NCBI GenBank assembly: GCA_023382655.1
Contig: JAHDWK010000002.1
Location: forward strand, 1-64,000
Origin: Anaerolineae bacterium
GTDB lineage: Bacteria > Chloroflexota > Anaerolineae > Promineifilales > Promineifilaceae
Length of the DNA: 64,000 nt
Direction: 5' to 3'
Part shown: positions 52,483 through 60,966 of the stretch, one piece after another
Numbering within the stretch: position 1 is the stretch's first letter
Layout of the letters: the number at the start of each line of letters is the position of its first letter
The notes under the pieces: generated by a model
What the model was told of the DNA's origin: nothing
Databases searched by the model: none
What the model saw: the letters and a program-made list of their open reading frames with translations, nothing else
Made by a program: the position numbers and the translations under genes

Positions 52483-52593
52483 ATGATGAAGGCAGTAACC
52501 ACAAACTTGACTAAACGGGTGAAAATCGCCACCCTGCAAGAGCATGGGGTCGCCTTTGGCATTACCCCCTGCGGTAATATCGCGTTTGTGTAG
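52483..52593 (+). CDS. 36-residue ORF with its own promoter-like sequence
   Basis: ATGATG at 52483 opens MMKAVTTNLTKRVKIATLQE..., ending GNIAFV at TAG 52591-52593. TTATTATAATGCTGCC directly upstream contains TATAAT. No homology recognised. It may be a small protein, a truncated antitoxin-like gene or chance. Confidence 0.35.
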   Translation: MMKAVTTNLTKRVKIATLQEHGVAFGITPCGNIAFV

Positions 52594-52633
52594 ATGAGAG
52601 ATTAGGAGATTAAAAAGCAAATAATCTCTCATC
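52593..52633. repeat. Family A hairpin
   Basis: GATGAGAGATTA (52593-52604) pairs exactly with TAATCTCTCATC (52622-52633). The next gene's ATG starts at the following base. Confidence 0.78.
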
Positions 52634-53077
52634 ATGCCAAAACAGTTTTCCTCCAAAAAGGATGTTTGTATCCCTATGTTTACCTGGTTAAGTAGTTATT
52701 GGTGGTTATTGGCCTTGGTCCTCGCGCCTATTGGATTATGGTTATATCGGCATGAGCGTTCGTACCGCACTTTGTTAATGGCAGAATTGGAAAAGTTTGG
52801 CTTCACCTACATTTCCGAAGAATCACCGGGCGCCTTTGATACCGGCCCTTTCCCAAAATTTGAAAAACCAAAACTCATCCGCTCAAGAGTGCGCTTGCTA
52901 GGCATCCGGGGTGATTGGGCCACCTATCGCCTCGTTCATTTCCTTAATGAGGCCCATGAAGAACAAACGGCATGGGTCAAGATACGGCATGAGATGTTCC
53001 ATATTTCCAGTATTGAATGGAATCCCTTCTTGTATAGCTTTGTCACCAACAAGCAGAAAAAACGGGATGCACCATGA
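52634..53077 (+). CDS. Small single-helix membrane protein, unknown
   Basis: 147 residues with one N-terminal helix (WLSSYWWLLALVLAPIGLWLY, about 18-38). A soluble domain follows, with ISEESPGAFDTGPFPKFEK and WVKIRHEMFHISSIEWNPF. Not recognised. Start 52634 abuts a repeat and has no ribosome binding site; MFTWLSS at 52676, behind AAAAAGGATG, is an alternative. It converges on a glycosyltransferase gene, with one base between the stops. Confidence 0.55.
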   Translation: MPKQFSSKKDVCIPMFTWLSSYWWLLALVLAPIGLWLYRHERSYRTLLMAELEKFGFTYISEESPGAFDTGPFPKFEKPKLIRSRVRLLGIRGDWATYRLVHFLNEAHEEQTAWVKIRHEMFHISSIEWNPFLYSFVTNKQKKRDAP

Positions 53078-53078
53078 G

Positions 53079-54074
53079 CTACACCTGGCTCTCTTCGCGG
53101 CCGTACACCGCCCGCACCCGATACACCGGTTTATTCTGGCTCTCATAATAGGTGCGCACCATCAGTTCGGCAATGAGGCCCATCACCAGGAATTGCACAC
53201 TGAGGATGATGAGCAAGATGCCCAAAGAGAGTAACGGCCGTTCCCCAATCTCCGTCGCATGAAAACCGGCCCAGCCCCCCGTCAGCCCACCCCACAACTT
53301 CAGCAGCACCAAATACACCAAAAACAAACCACCAACCCCGCCGCAAGCCAGCCCCAGATAGCCAAACAAATGCATGGGGCGGTCGCTGTATTTACGCAGA
53401 AACAGCACGGTCAGCAAATCCACCAGGACGCGAAAAGTGCGGCTGATACCATATTTGGATTCCCCCGCCACACGCGGGCGATGGTTCACCGGCACCTCCG
53501 CCATGCTGTACCCGGCAAAATTCACCATCTCCGGGATAAAGCGGTGCATCTCCCCATACAAATGCAAATCCTGCGTCACCTCCGCGCGGAAGAGGCGCAG
53601 CGAGCAGCCACGATCATGCAACTGCACATCGGAAGCGCGGGCAATCAGCCGGTTGGCAATATAAGAAGGCAGCTTACGCATCAGGAAGGCATCCTTTCTG
53701 TTTTGCCGCCAGCCGTTCACCACGTCATATCCTTCATTCAATTTGGCAACGAGTTTGGGAATATCGGCCGGGTCATTTTGGCGGTCAGCGTCAATGGTGA
53801 GAATGGTACGGCCGTAGGCATAATCAAAGCCCGCCGCAAATGCCGCCGTCTGCCCATGATTGCGCCGGAACCGGATAACCACCACACGTGGATTTTCGGT
53901 CGCCAACTGGCGCAGCAGGTCGGCGCTGCCGTCCGTGCTGCCATCATCCACAAACACCACTTCATAATCCAGCGGTTCCGTCGCCAGTGCCGTCGTTATT
54001 TCATCGAGTAACGGCCGTAAATTTTCCACCTCATTAAAAACTGGCACAATAATGGACAGGTCTTTGGTATACAT
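53079..54074 (-). CDS. Family 2 glycosyltransferase (DPM1/ArnC-like) with two C-terminal helices
   Basis: 331 residues. The GT2 domain starts LSIIVPVFNEVENLRPLL, with DDGSTDGSADLL (nucleotide site), TIDADRQNDPADIPKL (DxD-like) and GWRQNRKD. Two membrane helices (about 230-255 and 270-300) anchor it. Such enzymes move a sugar from UDP- or GDP-sugar to polyprenyl phosphate for envelope glycans. MYTKDLSI at 54074 is preferred; TTG 54086 is in frame. No glycan cluster surrounds it. Confidence 0.86.
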   Translation of the reverse strand: MYTKDLSIIVPVFNEVENLRPLLDEITTALATEPLDYEVVFVDDGSTDGSADLLRQLATENPRVVVIRFRRNHGQTAAFAAGFDYAYGRTILTIDADRQNDPADIPKLVAKLNEGYDVVNGWRQNRKDAFLMRKLPSYIANRLIARASDVQLHDRGCSLRLFRAEVTQDLHLYGEMHRFIPEMVNFAGYSMAEVPVNHRPRVAGESKYGISRTFRVLVDLLTVLFLRKYSDRPMHLFGYLGLACGGVGGLFLVYLVLLKLWGGLTGGWAGFHATEIGERPLLSLGILLIILSVQFLVMGLIAELMVRTYYESQNKPVYRVRAVYGREESQV

Positions 54075-54095
54075 AGTGAGCGTCAAAGAAATTAA

Positions 54096-54140
54096 GAGAT
54101 TGGGAGAGTGAGAGATTCAATCTCTTAATCTCCCAATCCC
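54096..54140. repeat. Family A hairpin, imperfect
   Basis: ATTGGGAGAGTGAGAGATT (54100-54118) is inverted at 54119-54137 with two mismatches. It lies between the divergent glycosyltransferase genes. Confidence 0.7.
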
Positions 54141-54247
54141 CGTTAAGCAACCCCACTCCGCACATGGGGTTAAACAGGGTGATCATAAGCGTTACGGCAA
54201 TATAAACAGGCGATTATAACATGACGTTTTGATTGGAGAAGTGAACA

Positions 54248-55261
54248 TTGGTAAAGGTAGACAACGAACTCTATACAACAGATATACGCCCGGCTAAACC
54301 GGAAACCACTCTGGGCGTTTCCGTCATCGTCACGGTGAAAAACGAAGGGGAAGGCATACGGCCGTTGCTCGATTCCCTCATCCAGCAAAGCCGTCGCCCC
54401 GATGAAGTCATCATCTGTGACGGCGGCTCCACCGATAACACCCTGGAAATCCTGGCCGAATACAAACGCTGGCTGCCCCTGACCGTGTTCGTGGCCCCTG
54501 GCGCCAATATCAGCCAGGGACGTAACCGGGCCATCGCTGCCGCCGCCGGCCCCATCATTGCCGCCACCGACGCTGGCGTGGTACTTTCCCCCTGCTGGTT
54601 AGAAGATATTGTCGCGCCCATTGAACAGGGGGAAACGGCCGTTGCTGCCGGTTGGTTTGAAGCCGATCCCTACACCGACTTTGAAGTCGTCATGGGCGCA
54701 ACTGTGTTGCCCACCCGCCGTGACATTAACCCCGCCACCTTTCTCCCTTCCAGCCGTTCCGTCGCCTTCCTCAAAAGCGCCTGGGAGACCGCCGGCGGCT
54801 ACCCGGAATGGCTTGATTACAGTGAAGACCTGGTCTTCGACTTTGCCCTCAAGGAACAGGTAGGCGACTTTGTTTTTGTGGACACGGCCGTGGCCTATTT
54901 CCGCCCCCGCCCCAGCCTCACCGCCTTCTTCAAACAATACTACCGTTACAGTCGCGGCGACGGCAAAGCCAACCTCTGGCCTTTACGCCACCTCATCCGC
55001 TATGCCACCTACCTGATCGCTCTGCCCCTCATTTTGCGCCTCATCTGGCGCGAGAAAGTGTGGGGCTGGCTGTTGGTGGGGGGGGGGACGGTCGTGTACT
55101 GCCGCCGCCCCACCCAACGCCTCTGGCAAAACACCTGGGGTTGGCGTCCACCCTCCCGCCTGCGCGCCATCGCCCTCATCCCCATCATCCGTCTGGTCGG
55201 TGATGTGGCCAAAATGCTCGGCTATCCGGTCGGCCTCTGGTGGCGCTGGCATCACCGGTAG
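54248..55261 (+). CDS. Family 2 glycosyltransferase, second copy, membrane-associated
   Basis: 337 residues. GT2 fold: VSVIVTVKNEGEGIRPLLDS, IICDGGSTDNTLEIL, SQGRNRAIAAAAGPIIAATDAG and YSEDLVFDFALK (the ED acceptor-side motif). Hydrophobic stretches follow near 255-285 and 310-330. The acceptor is unknown. The start is TTG at 54248 with GGAGAAG 7 bases upstream. It is divergent from the DPM1-like gene, so the two may form an envelope glycan module. Confidence 0.85.
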   Translation: MVKVDNELYTTDIRPAKPETTLGVSVIVTVKNEGEGIRPLLDSLIQQSRRPDEVIICDGGSTDNTLEILAEYKRWLPLTVFVAPGANISQGRNRAIAAAAGPIIAATDAGVVLSPCWLEDIVAPIEQGETAVAAGWFEADPYTDFEVVMGATVLPTRRDINPATFLPSSRSVAFLKSAWETAGGYPEWLDYSEDLVFDFALKEQVGDFVFVDTAVAYFRPRPSLTAFFKQYYRYSRGDGKANLWPLRHLIRYATYLIALPLILRLIWREKVWGWLLVGGGTVVYCRRPTQRLWQNTWGWRPPSRLRAIALIPIIRLVGDVAKMLGYPVGLWWRWHHR

Positions 55262-55358
55262 GTGTTTACGTGTTCAGGTGTTCACATGAACACCATGAGA
55301 GAACCCCTAACCTGCCTTGTCCCCCTCCCCGCCGGGTGCTACCATTGCCACGATTTTG

Positions 55359-55384
55359 AGCCGACGTAACCCGTCGGCTTTTTA
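55359..55384 (+). terminator. Rho-independent terminator after the GT2 gene
   Basis: AGCCGACG (55359-55366) and CGTCGGCT (55372-55379) form the stem, followed by TTTTT. The upstream GGTGTTCACATGAACACC is another small palindrome. Confidence 0.82.
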
Positions 55385-55390
55385 GAACCA

Positions 55391-56659
55391 ATGGTAATCA
55401 AACGAACCCCCCCACGTTATCCGCGCCGCGGGCCATCTTGCCTGCTATTTTTGTTTGTCATTTTTGGCATGGCCGTCACCCTGTTTGTCATTCAAAATGC
55501 GGATGAAGTCCGCGATGTAATCATCCCCACCCCTACGCCAGAGCCAACTCGGTCGGCCACCGAGTTTGCCTTGCTGGCCGAAATCAGTCAGAAAGACGGC
55601 GGCAGGGTCGAAGCTATTGGCTATTACCGTCAGGCATTGCGTCTGGATGCTTCTAAACCGGAAATCTACATTCGGTATATTGAATTGTTAGTGGCCCACG
55701 GCTGCCCCTCTCTGGAGCTAGGCACAAGTGGTGAGACCATCAATTGCATTGAGGAAGCATTGGCGCGCAGCGAAGAAGCCATTGTCTTAGCCCCCGACAA
55801 TCCGCGCGTATGGACGGCCGTAGCCGCTTCCTATCTGGCCAATGGCTACCGGCTGCTCGACGCCGGTGACCCCAACGGCGCGGATTTGGAATTTGCCCAG
55901 GCTGTCACAGCCGCCGAGCGCGCTATCGGCCTGAACCCCACCGATCCTACGGCCCTGTCTACGGCTTACGCTTATGTGGCTGGCGGCCTGGTTGCCCAAC
56001 GCAAACCAGAGTTATATCAGGACGCCCAAATTCAAGCCGAAACAGCCATTACCTTAGACCCCAATAATGCCCTGGCCCGTTACTTCATGGGGCAAATCTT
56101 TACCGTGCAGGCATTTTATGATGCCGCGCGTGAACAATTTCAGTTGGGCCTTCAATCTAATCCGAATTATGCCGATCTTTACATTGAGATGGCCTATAAC
56201 TCTTTCGCCAACAGTCGTCTGCCGGAAGCCATCATCTGGTTCAAGGATGCCCTGGAAGTAGATCCAGATAATGCTGCGGCCTATGATGGTCTGGCATATA
56301 TGTATCTGCAACTGGGCGACGATGTGCAGGCTGAAGAAAACGCCCTGCGGTCAGTAGAATTAAACCCCAATGTGGCCCGGGCACACGGCCGTCTTGGTGA
56401 AGCCTACATGCGCAATAACAAATTTGACCTGGCCATTGAAGAATTTACCAAAGCCACTTCCCTCTACGGCTCGCCCACGGAAACCAATGCTCGCTTCTTT
56501 TACCTGTTGGCCGATGCTTATATCCGGGCCGGTTTGCAAAATTGCCCTCAGGCCATTCCCTTGCTGCAAGCCGTCACCGATGCGAACCAGTTTTATGGGG
56601 AACAGGCACAGCAATACCTGTTAGATTGCCGCCGTGCCGTACTGGAAGACAGTCAATAA
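55391..56659 (+). CDS. Membrane-anchored TPR protein
   Basis: 422 residues. One helix near 15-35 (CLLFLFVIFGMAVTLFVI) follows a basic N-terminus. A Pro/Thr linker (IIPTPTPEPTRS) leads into at least seven TPR units (for example AIGYYRQALRLDASKPE, AIIWFKDALEVDPDNAAAYD, AEENALRSVELNPNVARAH). TPR solenoids bind partner proteins; the topology puts the repeats outside the membrane. No specific pathway is evident. No ribosome binding site; the start lies only 6 bases after the terminator T-run. Confidence 0.78.
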   Translation: MVIKRTPPRYPRRGPSCLLFLFVIFGMAVTLFVIQNADEVRDVIIPTPTPEPTRSATEFALLAEISQKDGGRVEAIGYYRQALRLDASKPEIYIRYIELLVAHGCPSLELGTSGETINCIEEALARSEEAIVLAPDNPRVWTAVAASYLANGYRLLDAGDPNGADLEFAQAVTAAERAIGLNPTDPTALSTAYAYVAGGLVAQRKPELYQDAQIQAETAITLDPNNALARYFMGQIFTVQAFYDAAREQFQLGLQSNPNYADLYIEMAYNSFANSRLPEAIIWFKDALEVDPDNAAAYDGLAYMYLQLGDDVQAEENALRSVELNPNVARAHGRLGEAYMRNNKFDLAIEEFTKATSLYGSPTETNARFFYLLADAYIRAGLQNCPQAIPLLQAVTDANQFYGEQAQQYLLDCRRAVLEDSQ

Positions 56660-56732
56660 TTGCATTTTTGCCTGAGGTAGATTATTATCCCCACGCTTTT
56701 GGCACTCATGTTCCTTGATTGCTAAAAATGGC

Positions 56733-56760
56733 TTGACATCCCCTCATTCTGTGTTAAAAT
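56733..56760 (+). promoter_or_regulatory. Sigma-70-type promoter of groESL
   Basis: TTGACA (56733-56738) and TAAAAT (56755-56760) are separated by 16 bases. The CIRCE element starts 12 bases downstream. Confidence 0.85.
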
Positions 56761-56772
56761 GCCAGCGTATTT

Positions 56773-56799
56773 TTAGCACTCCCATACAGAGAGTGCTAA
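56773..56799 (+). promoter_or_regulatory. CIRCE operator (HrcA binding site)
   Basis: TTAGCACTC (56773-56781), nine bases, GAGTGCTAA (56791-56799): a perfect match to the CIRCE consensus. HrcA repressor binds it and is released on heat stress. hrcA is not in the window. Confidence 0.97.
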
Positions 56800-56846
56800 A
56801 GCCCCAAGAGAAATCCTATAAAAGTTAACAAAAGGAGAATTGCTGT

Positions 56847-57137
56847 ATGAATCTTAAGCCCCTGGGTGATCGCCTGGTAGTGGAACCCAAAGAGCGCGAA
56901 CAGACCACAGCTTCCGGTCTTATTCTGCCGGAAACGGCGGCCGAAAAGCCGCAAGAAGGTGAAGTCATCGCTGTTGGCCCTGGCCGCCGTGATGATGATG
57001 GCAAACGTGTTGCCATGGACGTCAGTGTTGGCGACCGTGTACTCTACGCCAAGTATGGCGGTACCGAAGTCAAAATTGATGGGAAGAAATTGCTCATTCT
57101 AAAAGAATCTGATGTTCTCGCCATTGTCGAGAGCTAA
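56847..57137 (+). CDS. groES: Co-chaperonin GroES
   Basis: 96 residues, usual length. It caps GroEL and triggers folding cycles. The sequence has [20 protein letters not shown], the mobile loop with [16 protein letters not shown] and [23 protein letters not shown] 56847 follows AAAAGGAGAATTGCTGT. It is regulated by CIRCE upstream and co-transcribed with groEL 21 bases on. Confidence 0.98.
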   Translation: MNLKPLGDRLVVEPKEREQTTASGLILPETAAEKPQEGEVIAVGPGRRDDDGKRVAMDVSVGDRVLYAKYGGTEVKIDGKKLLILKESDVLAIVES

Positions 57138-57158
57138 CCACGAAGGAGAAACTAAAAC

Positions 57159-58805
57159 ATGGCCAAACAAGTTGCATTTTCCGAAGATGCCCGGCGTAAG
57201 CTGAAGAAAGGCATTGATACTCTGGCTACGGCCGTAGCCACCACTCTCGGTCCTAAGGGGCGCAACGTCGCCCTGGACAAAAAATTTGGCGCGCCCACCA
57301 TCACCCACGATGGCGTCACCGTCGCCAAAGAAATTGAACTGGAAGACCCCTTTGAAAATATGGGCGCCCAACTGCTGAAAGAAGCCGCCACCAAAACCAA
57401 CGACATCGCCGGCGATGGCACCACCACCGCCACCGTTCTGGCCCAAAATATCATCAATGAAGGGCTAAAGAACATCGCCGCTGGTGCCAACCCCATGCTC
57501 CTGAAACGGGGCATTGAAAGCGGCACCCATGCCCTGGCGGAAAAAATCCGCAGCATGGCTATCACCATTGACAGCAAAGAAGAAATTGCCTCCGTGGCCT
57601 CCATCTCCGCCCAAGACCGCGAAATTGGCGACTTGATCGCCACCGTCATGGACAAAGTGGGTAAAGATGGCGTTGTTACTGTTGAAGAATCCCGCAGCCT
57701 GGAATTTGAAACCGAATACGTCGAAGGTATGCAGTTTGATCGCGGCTACATCAGCCCTTACTTCGTGACGGATGCCGACACGATGGAAGCGGTCATTCAG
57801 GACGCCTACATCCTCATTCACGACAAGAAAATCAGCTCCGCCCAGGACATCGTGCCCGTACTGGAAAAAATGCTCCAGATTGGCAAGAAAAACCTGGTGG
57901 TCATTGCCGAAGACGTGGATGGTGAAGCACTGGCAACTCTGGTGCTGAATAAACTGCGCGGTATGGTCAATGCCCTGGCGATTAAAGCGCCTGGTTTTGG
58001 TGACCGCCGCAAAGCGATGCTGCAAGATATTGCCGTTCTCACCGGCGGCCAGGTTATTACCGAAGAAATGGGGCGTAAACTGGAAAGCGTACAGATCGCC
58101 GACCTCGGTCGTGCCGCCAAAATCGTCTCCAGTAAAGATGACACCACGATTGTGGATGGCGCCGGCGAAGAAGCGGAAATTAAGGGCCGTGTGGAACAAA
58201 TTAAAGTGGAAATTGATCGTAGCACCAGCGATTATGACCGCGAAAAATTGCAGGAACGTCTGGCTAAATTGGCCGGTGGTGTGGCCATCATCCGTGTTGG
58301 GGCGGCCACCGAAGTGGAACTAAAAGAGAAGAAACACCGCGTGGAAGATGCGCTAAGCGCGACCCGTGCCGCCGTAGAAGAAGGCATTGTGCCCGGTGGT
58401 GGTGTGGCGCTGTTGAACGCGCTGCCCGCTCTGGATAATGTGAGCATGCCCGAAGGCGACCAGACAACGGGCGTGGGTATTTTGCGCCGCGCGCTGGAAG
58501 CGCCCATGCGCAAAATTGCGGAAAACGCCGGGCAGAATGGTGATGTCATCATTCAAAATGTGCGGCGTGAACAAGAAAGATTGGGCGACAAGAACATTGG
58601 CTACGACGTGATGACCGGCGAATACGTCAATATGGTGAAAGCGGGCATCATTGACCCGGCCAAAGTGACTCGTGGCGCGCTGGAAAACGCGGCCAGTATC
58701 GCGGCCATGGTGTTGACCACCGAGGCGCTGATCACCGATATTCCTGAGCCTGAGAAGTCAATGCCCGGTGGGCCTCCCGGCGGCATGGGCGGTATGGATT
58801 TCTAA
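57159..58805 (+). CDS. groEL: Chaperonin GroEL
   Basis: 548 residues. The ATP-binding [21 protein letters not shown] and [12 protein letters not shown] motifs are intact, as is the apical region with [17 protein letters not shown]. The Gly/Met-rich tail [12 protein letters not shown] is typical. Folds proteins with GroES. One ACGGCCGT at 57228 encodes part of TAVA. It has a good ribosome binding site (AAGGAGAAACTAAAAC). Confidence 0.99.
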   Translation: MAKQVAFSEDARRKLKKGIDTLATAVATTLGPKGRNVALDKKFGAPTITHDGVTVAKEIELEDPFENMGAQLLKEAATKTNDIAGDGTTTATVLAQNIINEGLKNIAAGANPMLLKRGIESGTHALAEKIRSMAITIDSKEEIASVASISAQDREIGDLIATVMDKVGKDGVVTVEESRSLEFETEYVEGMQFDRGYISPYFVTDADTMEAVIQDAYILIHDKKISSAQDIVPVLEKMLQIGKKNLVVIAEDVDGEALATLVLNKLRGMVNALAIKAPGFGDRRKAMLQDIAVLTGGQVITEEMGRKLESVQIADLGRAAKIVSSKDDTTIVDGAGEEAEIKGRVEQIKVEIDRSTSDYDREKLQERLAKLAGGVAIIRVGAATEVELKEKKHRVEDALSATRAAVEEGIVPGGGVALLNALPALDNVSMPEGDQTTGVGILRRALEAPMRKIAENAGQNGDVIIQNVRREQERLGDKNIGYDVMTGEYVNMVKAGIIDPAKVTRGALENAASIAAMVLTTEALITDIPEPEKSMPGGPPGGMGGMDF

Positions 58806-58897
58806 ACCGCGTGTCATATACTCGCTGTGGCCGCCTCTCAGCCTGAAAGGCTGCTTTCCAACCGTGCCACTTCGATATATTATTCATGCTTAAATAA

Positions 58898-58921
58898 AGA
58901 CCCCCACCTGGGGGTCTTTTG
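58898..58921 (+). terminator. Rho-independent terminator after groEL
   Basis: AGACCCCCA pairs with TGGGGGTCT and continues TTTTGTTTTT. It lies about 90 bases after the groEL stop. Confidence 0.9.
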
Positions 58922-58951
58922 TTTTTCAGTCGCCTTTGGTAAACTCATCAC

Positions 58952-59764
58952 ATGAGCGCACAATTACTTGAAAAACTCCTTCCGGCTTTAGAGAAAATGG
59001 AGTGGCCGCAGCTACCAGAAGCAACCGAACAAGGACGCCAGGCATATATGGTGGGTTTGGAACGGCTAGATGAATTTGAGGGCGATGTGAAGTTGTTATC
59101 TTCGGCGCTGCGGGCGTTCCAGTCGGGAAATTCTAAACCGTATGCCTGTGCCGGCGTGGCCTATACGCTGTTAGTGGCGGCGCAGGAGAGCGATGGCAGC
59201 TATACACCGGCGGGTTTGACGGAGAGTATGAAGTGGCTGGAACAGGCACAAGAACTGTCCCCGGATGTGCTGGAGATCAATGTGATTGAGGCGATGATTT
59301 ATGCGGGACACGGCCGTTACGAAGATGCCCGTCTGGTGCTTGACTATTTACAAGAAGTTGACCCTTATAATTATCAATTAGCCAAAGCTGAAGTCGCCTA
59401 CTGGAAGCCACAAGGGGATGTGGACGAAACTGTACACTGGTTTAATGAAGCGGCAAAAGCGGCCGACAATGTACCGCAACGGCTGCGTATGCGCGCTCGA
59501 TTGGGTGATTTCTATTTTGAACTGCACCAGTTGGATGAGGCCTTGGCTATCTACAAAGAGGCTATCCATTTTGACAACCGCAACGTGAAATTGTGGCACA
59601 AAATTAGCCTGATTTACTGGCAACAAGAAAACATTGATGAAGCTGAGAAGGTGAACCAACAAACCCTGCGTTTGCAGCCCGATTTTGGCCCAGCCGTGAA
59701 ACTGCATGAAGCTATTAAGGCCAGAAAAAACGAAGGCCATCGTACAGGACGGTTGTTTGGCTAA
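58952..59764 (+). CDS. Soluble TPR protein
   Basis: 270 residues, no membrane helix. TPR-type helices run through 100-255 (RYEDARLVLDYLQEVDPYNY, QLDEALAIYKEAIHFDNRNV, NIDEAEKVNQQTLRLQPDFG). An N-terminal helical part precedes them. Probably a protein-interaction scaffold; partners unknown. ATG 58952 has no clear ribosome binding site. Confidence 0.72.
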   Translation: MSAQLLEKLLPALEKMEWPQLPEATEQGRQAYMVGLERLDEFEGDVKLLSSALRAFQSGNSKPYACAGVAYTLLVAAQESDGSYTPAGLTESMKWLEQAQELSPDVLEINVIEAMIYAGHGRYEDARLVLDYLQEVDPYNYQLAKAEVAYWKPQGDVDETVHWFNEAAKAADNVPQRLRMRARLGDFYFELHQLDEALAIYKEAIHFDNRNVKLWHKISLIYWQQENIDEAEKVNQQTLRLQPDFGPAVKLHEAIKARKNEGHRTGRLFG

Positions 59765-59776
59765 AAGAGCGGTCAA

Positions 59777-59815
59777 GAGATGCGAGATTGACAATCACTC
59801 CATCTCCTAATCTCT
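59777..59815. repeat. Family A element, degenerate
   Basis: GAGATGCGAGATTG and CATCTCCTAATCTCTTTTTT are partly complementary. Ending in a T-run on the plus strand, it may also terminate the TPR gene. Confidence 0.5.
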
Positions 59816-59818
59816 TTT

Positions 59819-60208
59819 TTAATGGCGCGTCTTTTGGCTCAAAAACGCGACCACCTTTTCCCGAACCTCATCGGGGGAGAGGGTGCTGGTATCCAGATAA
59901 AAATCACAATGCTGCCGGGCATGGTGCAGGCGCTGTTGCTGCACTTGTAGGCGTGGCAACCCACCCCCTAAATGGGGACGTCTCTGCTGTGAGTTCACAT
60001 AATCTACATCCAGGTAGATTAAAACATCTGGCCGGCTGATGCGCCGCCACATGTCAGGTACATAGGAATGTTCCTGGGCCGGCTGGCGCGTATCAAAACC
60101 AAGCGATTTGAGCGTTTCTGCCAGGGTGCTTTTGCCGGCGGAACAGGGGCCAACCACGGCTACACGTAAGGGCTTACTATCAGGCTCAGGAGGGGGCGGC
60201 GTATCCAT
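59819..60208 (-). CDS. Small P-loop NTPase, kinase-like
   Basis: 129 residues. Walker A GPCSAGKST (20-28), then SLGFDTRQPAQEHSYVPD and PDVLIYLDVDYVNSQQRR, like small-molecule kinases of the AAA/nucleoside-kinase fold. The usual lid region is short, so the substrate is unclear. The C-terminus holds STLSPDEVREKVVAFL, seen in thymidylate/shikimate-type kinases. It lies 38 bases downstream of the phosphatase-like gene on the same strand, so may be co-expressed. Confidence 0.6.
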   Translation of the reverse strand: MDTPPPPEPDSKPLRVAVVGPCSAGKSTLAETLKSLGFDTRQPAQEHSYVPDMWRRISRPDVLIYLDVDYVNSQQRRPHLGGGLPRLQVQQQRLHHARQHCDFYLDTSTLSPDEVREKVVAFLSQKTRH

Positions 60209-60246
60209 TGGATATTTCCCGCTTTAGCAACCCATACCAACGGGCG

Positions 60247-60957
60247 CTAGAGTGGTAAATGCACATCCATCCGTCGTATTTTGGCATCTGCTGTGGCCGG
60301 AAGCACGGCCGTCACCAACACACTGATGTCGTCTTTGGGACGGCCGTTATCCTTTGCCAATGCTCCCGCCAAGAGGGAGTCAGCAATCGCCCGCGGTGAG
60401 GTGACACCGGCAGCGGTCATATCTCTAAAAGAGAAAGAAGGGTCATATCCATTGTGGCCACTCCAATCCCCGGCATGGCGCAACCCATCGGTAAACACCA
60501 CAATTATTGTCCCCACCAGCAGTGGCAGTTCTGTAATCACCGGCTTGGTATTGCGGTTAACGCCCACACTTTTGGAAGGTTGATCCAACAGAATGTGCCC
60601 ATCAGCATGGGTATACACTAACACCGGCGCCGCATTATTGCGTGAAATAACAAAGGTTTTACTGACCAGATCAATGGAGAGGATATTGAGGGTAGAACTG
60701 ACCTTACCACCCCGCTGCGCATACAGATAATCATGGGCAGCACGGGCCGCCGCCCCATCACGCACCCCCTCGCTCAGTAATTGGATGGCTTTGCGCGCGA
60801 CCATATTGCTAATAAGTTTAGCCGAGAGACCGCTACGCTGCCCATCTGCCAAAACGAAAGAAAGGCCGCCGGACGGCCTTTCTATCATTTCCAGCGTATC
60901 ACCACTTTCACTGGAGGCGTATTTGCTTATTTTGGCAACAGCAAATTGCACTTCCAC
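60247..60957 (-). CDS. SpoIIE/PP2C-type serine phosphatase
   Basis: 236 residues with the metal-binding pattern of the PP2C fold: Asp in SGDTLEMIERPSGGLSFVLADGQ, then STLNILSIDL, VVFTDGLRHAG and the final PKDDISVLVTAV. This type dephosphorylates anti-sigma antagonists in partner-switching systems. No anti-sigma or antagonist gene is adjacent. No sensor domain precedes it. The stop of the upstream RRM gene is close (60967). Confidence 0.8.
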   Translation of the reverse strand: MEVQFAVAKISKYASSESGDTLEMIERPSGGLSFVLADGQRSGLSAKLISNMVARKAIQLLSEGVRDGAAARAAHDYLYAQRGGKVSSTLNILSIDLVSKTFVISRNNAAPVLVYTHADGHILLDQPSKSVGVNRNTKPVITELPLLVGTIIVVFTDGLRHAGDWSGHNGYDPSFSFRDMTAAGVTSPRAIADSLLAGALAKDNGRPKDDISVLVTAVLPATADAKIRRMDVHLPL

Positions 60958-60966
60958 CGCAGTAGT

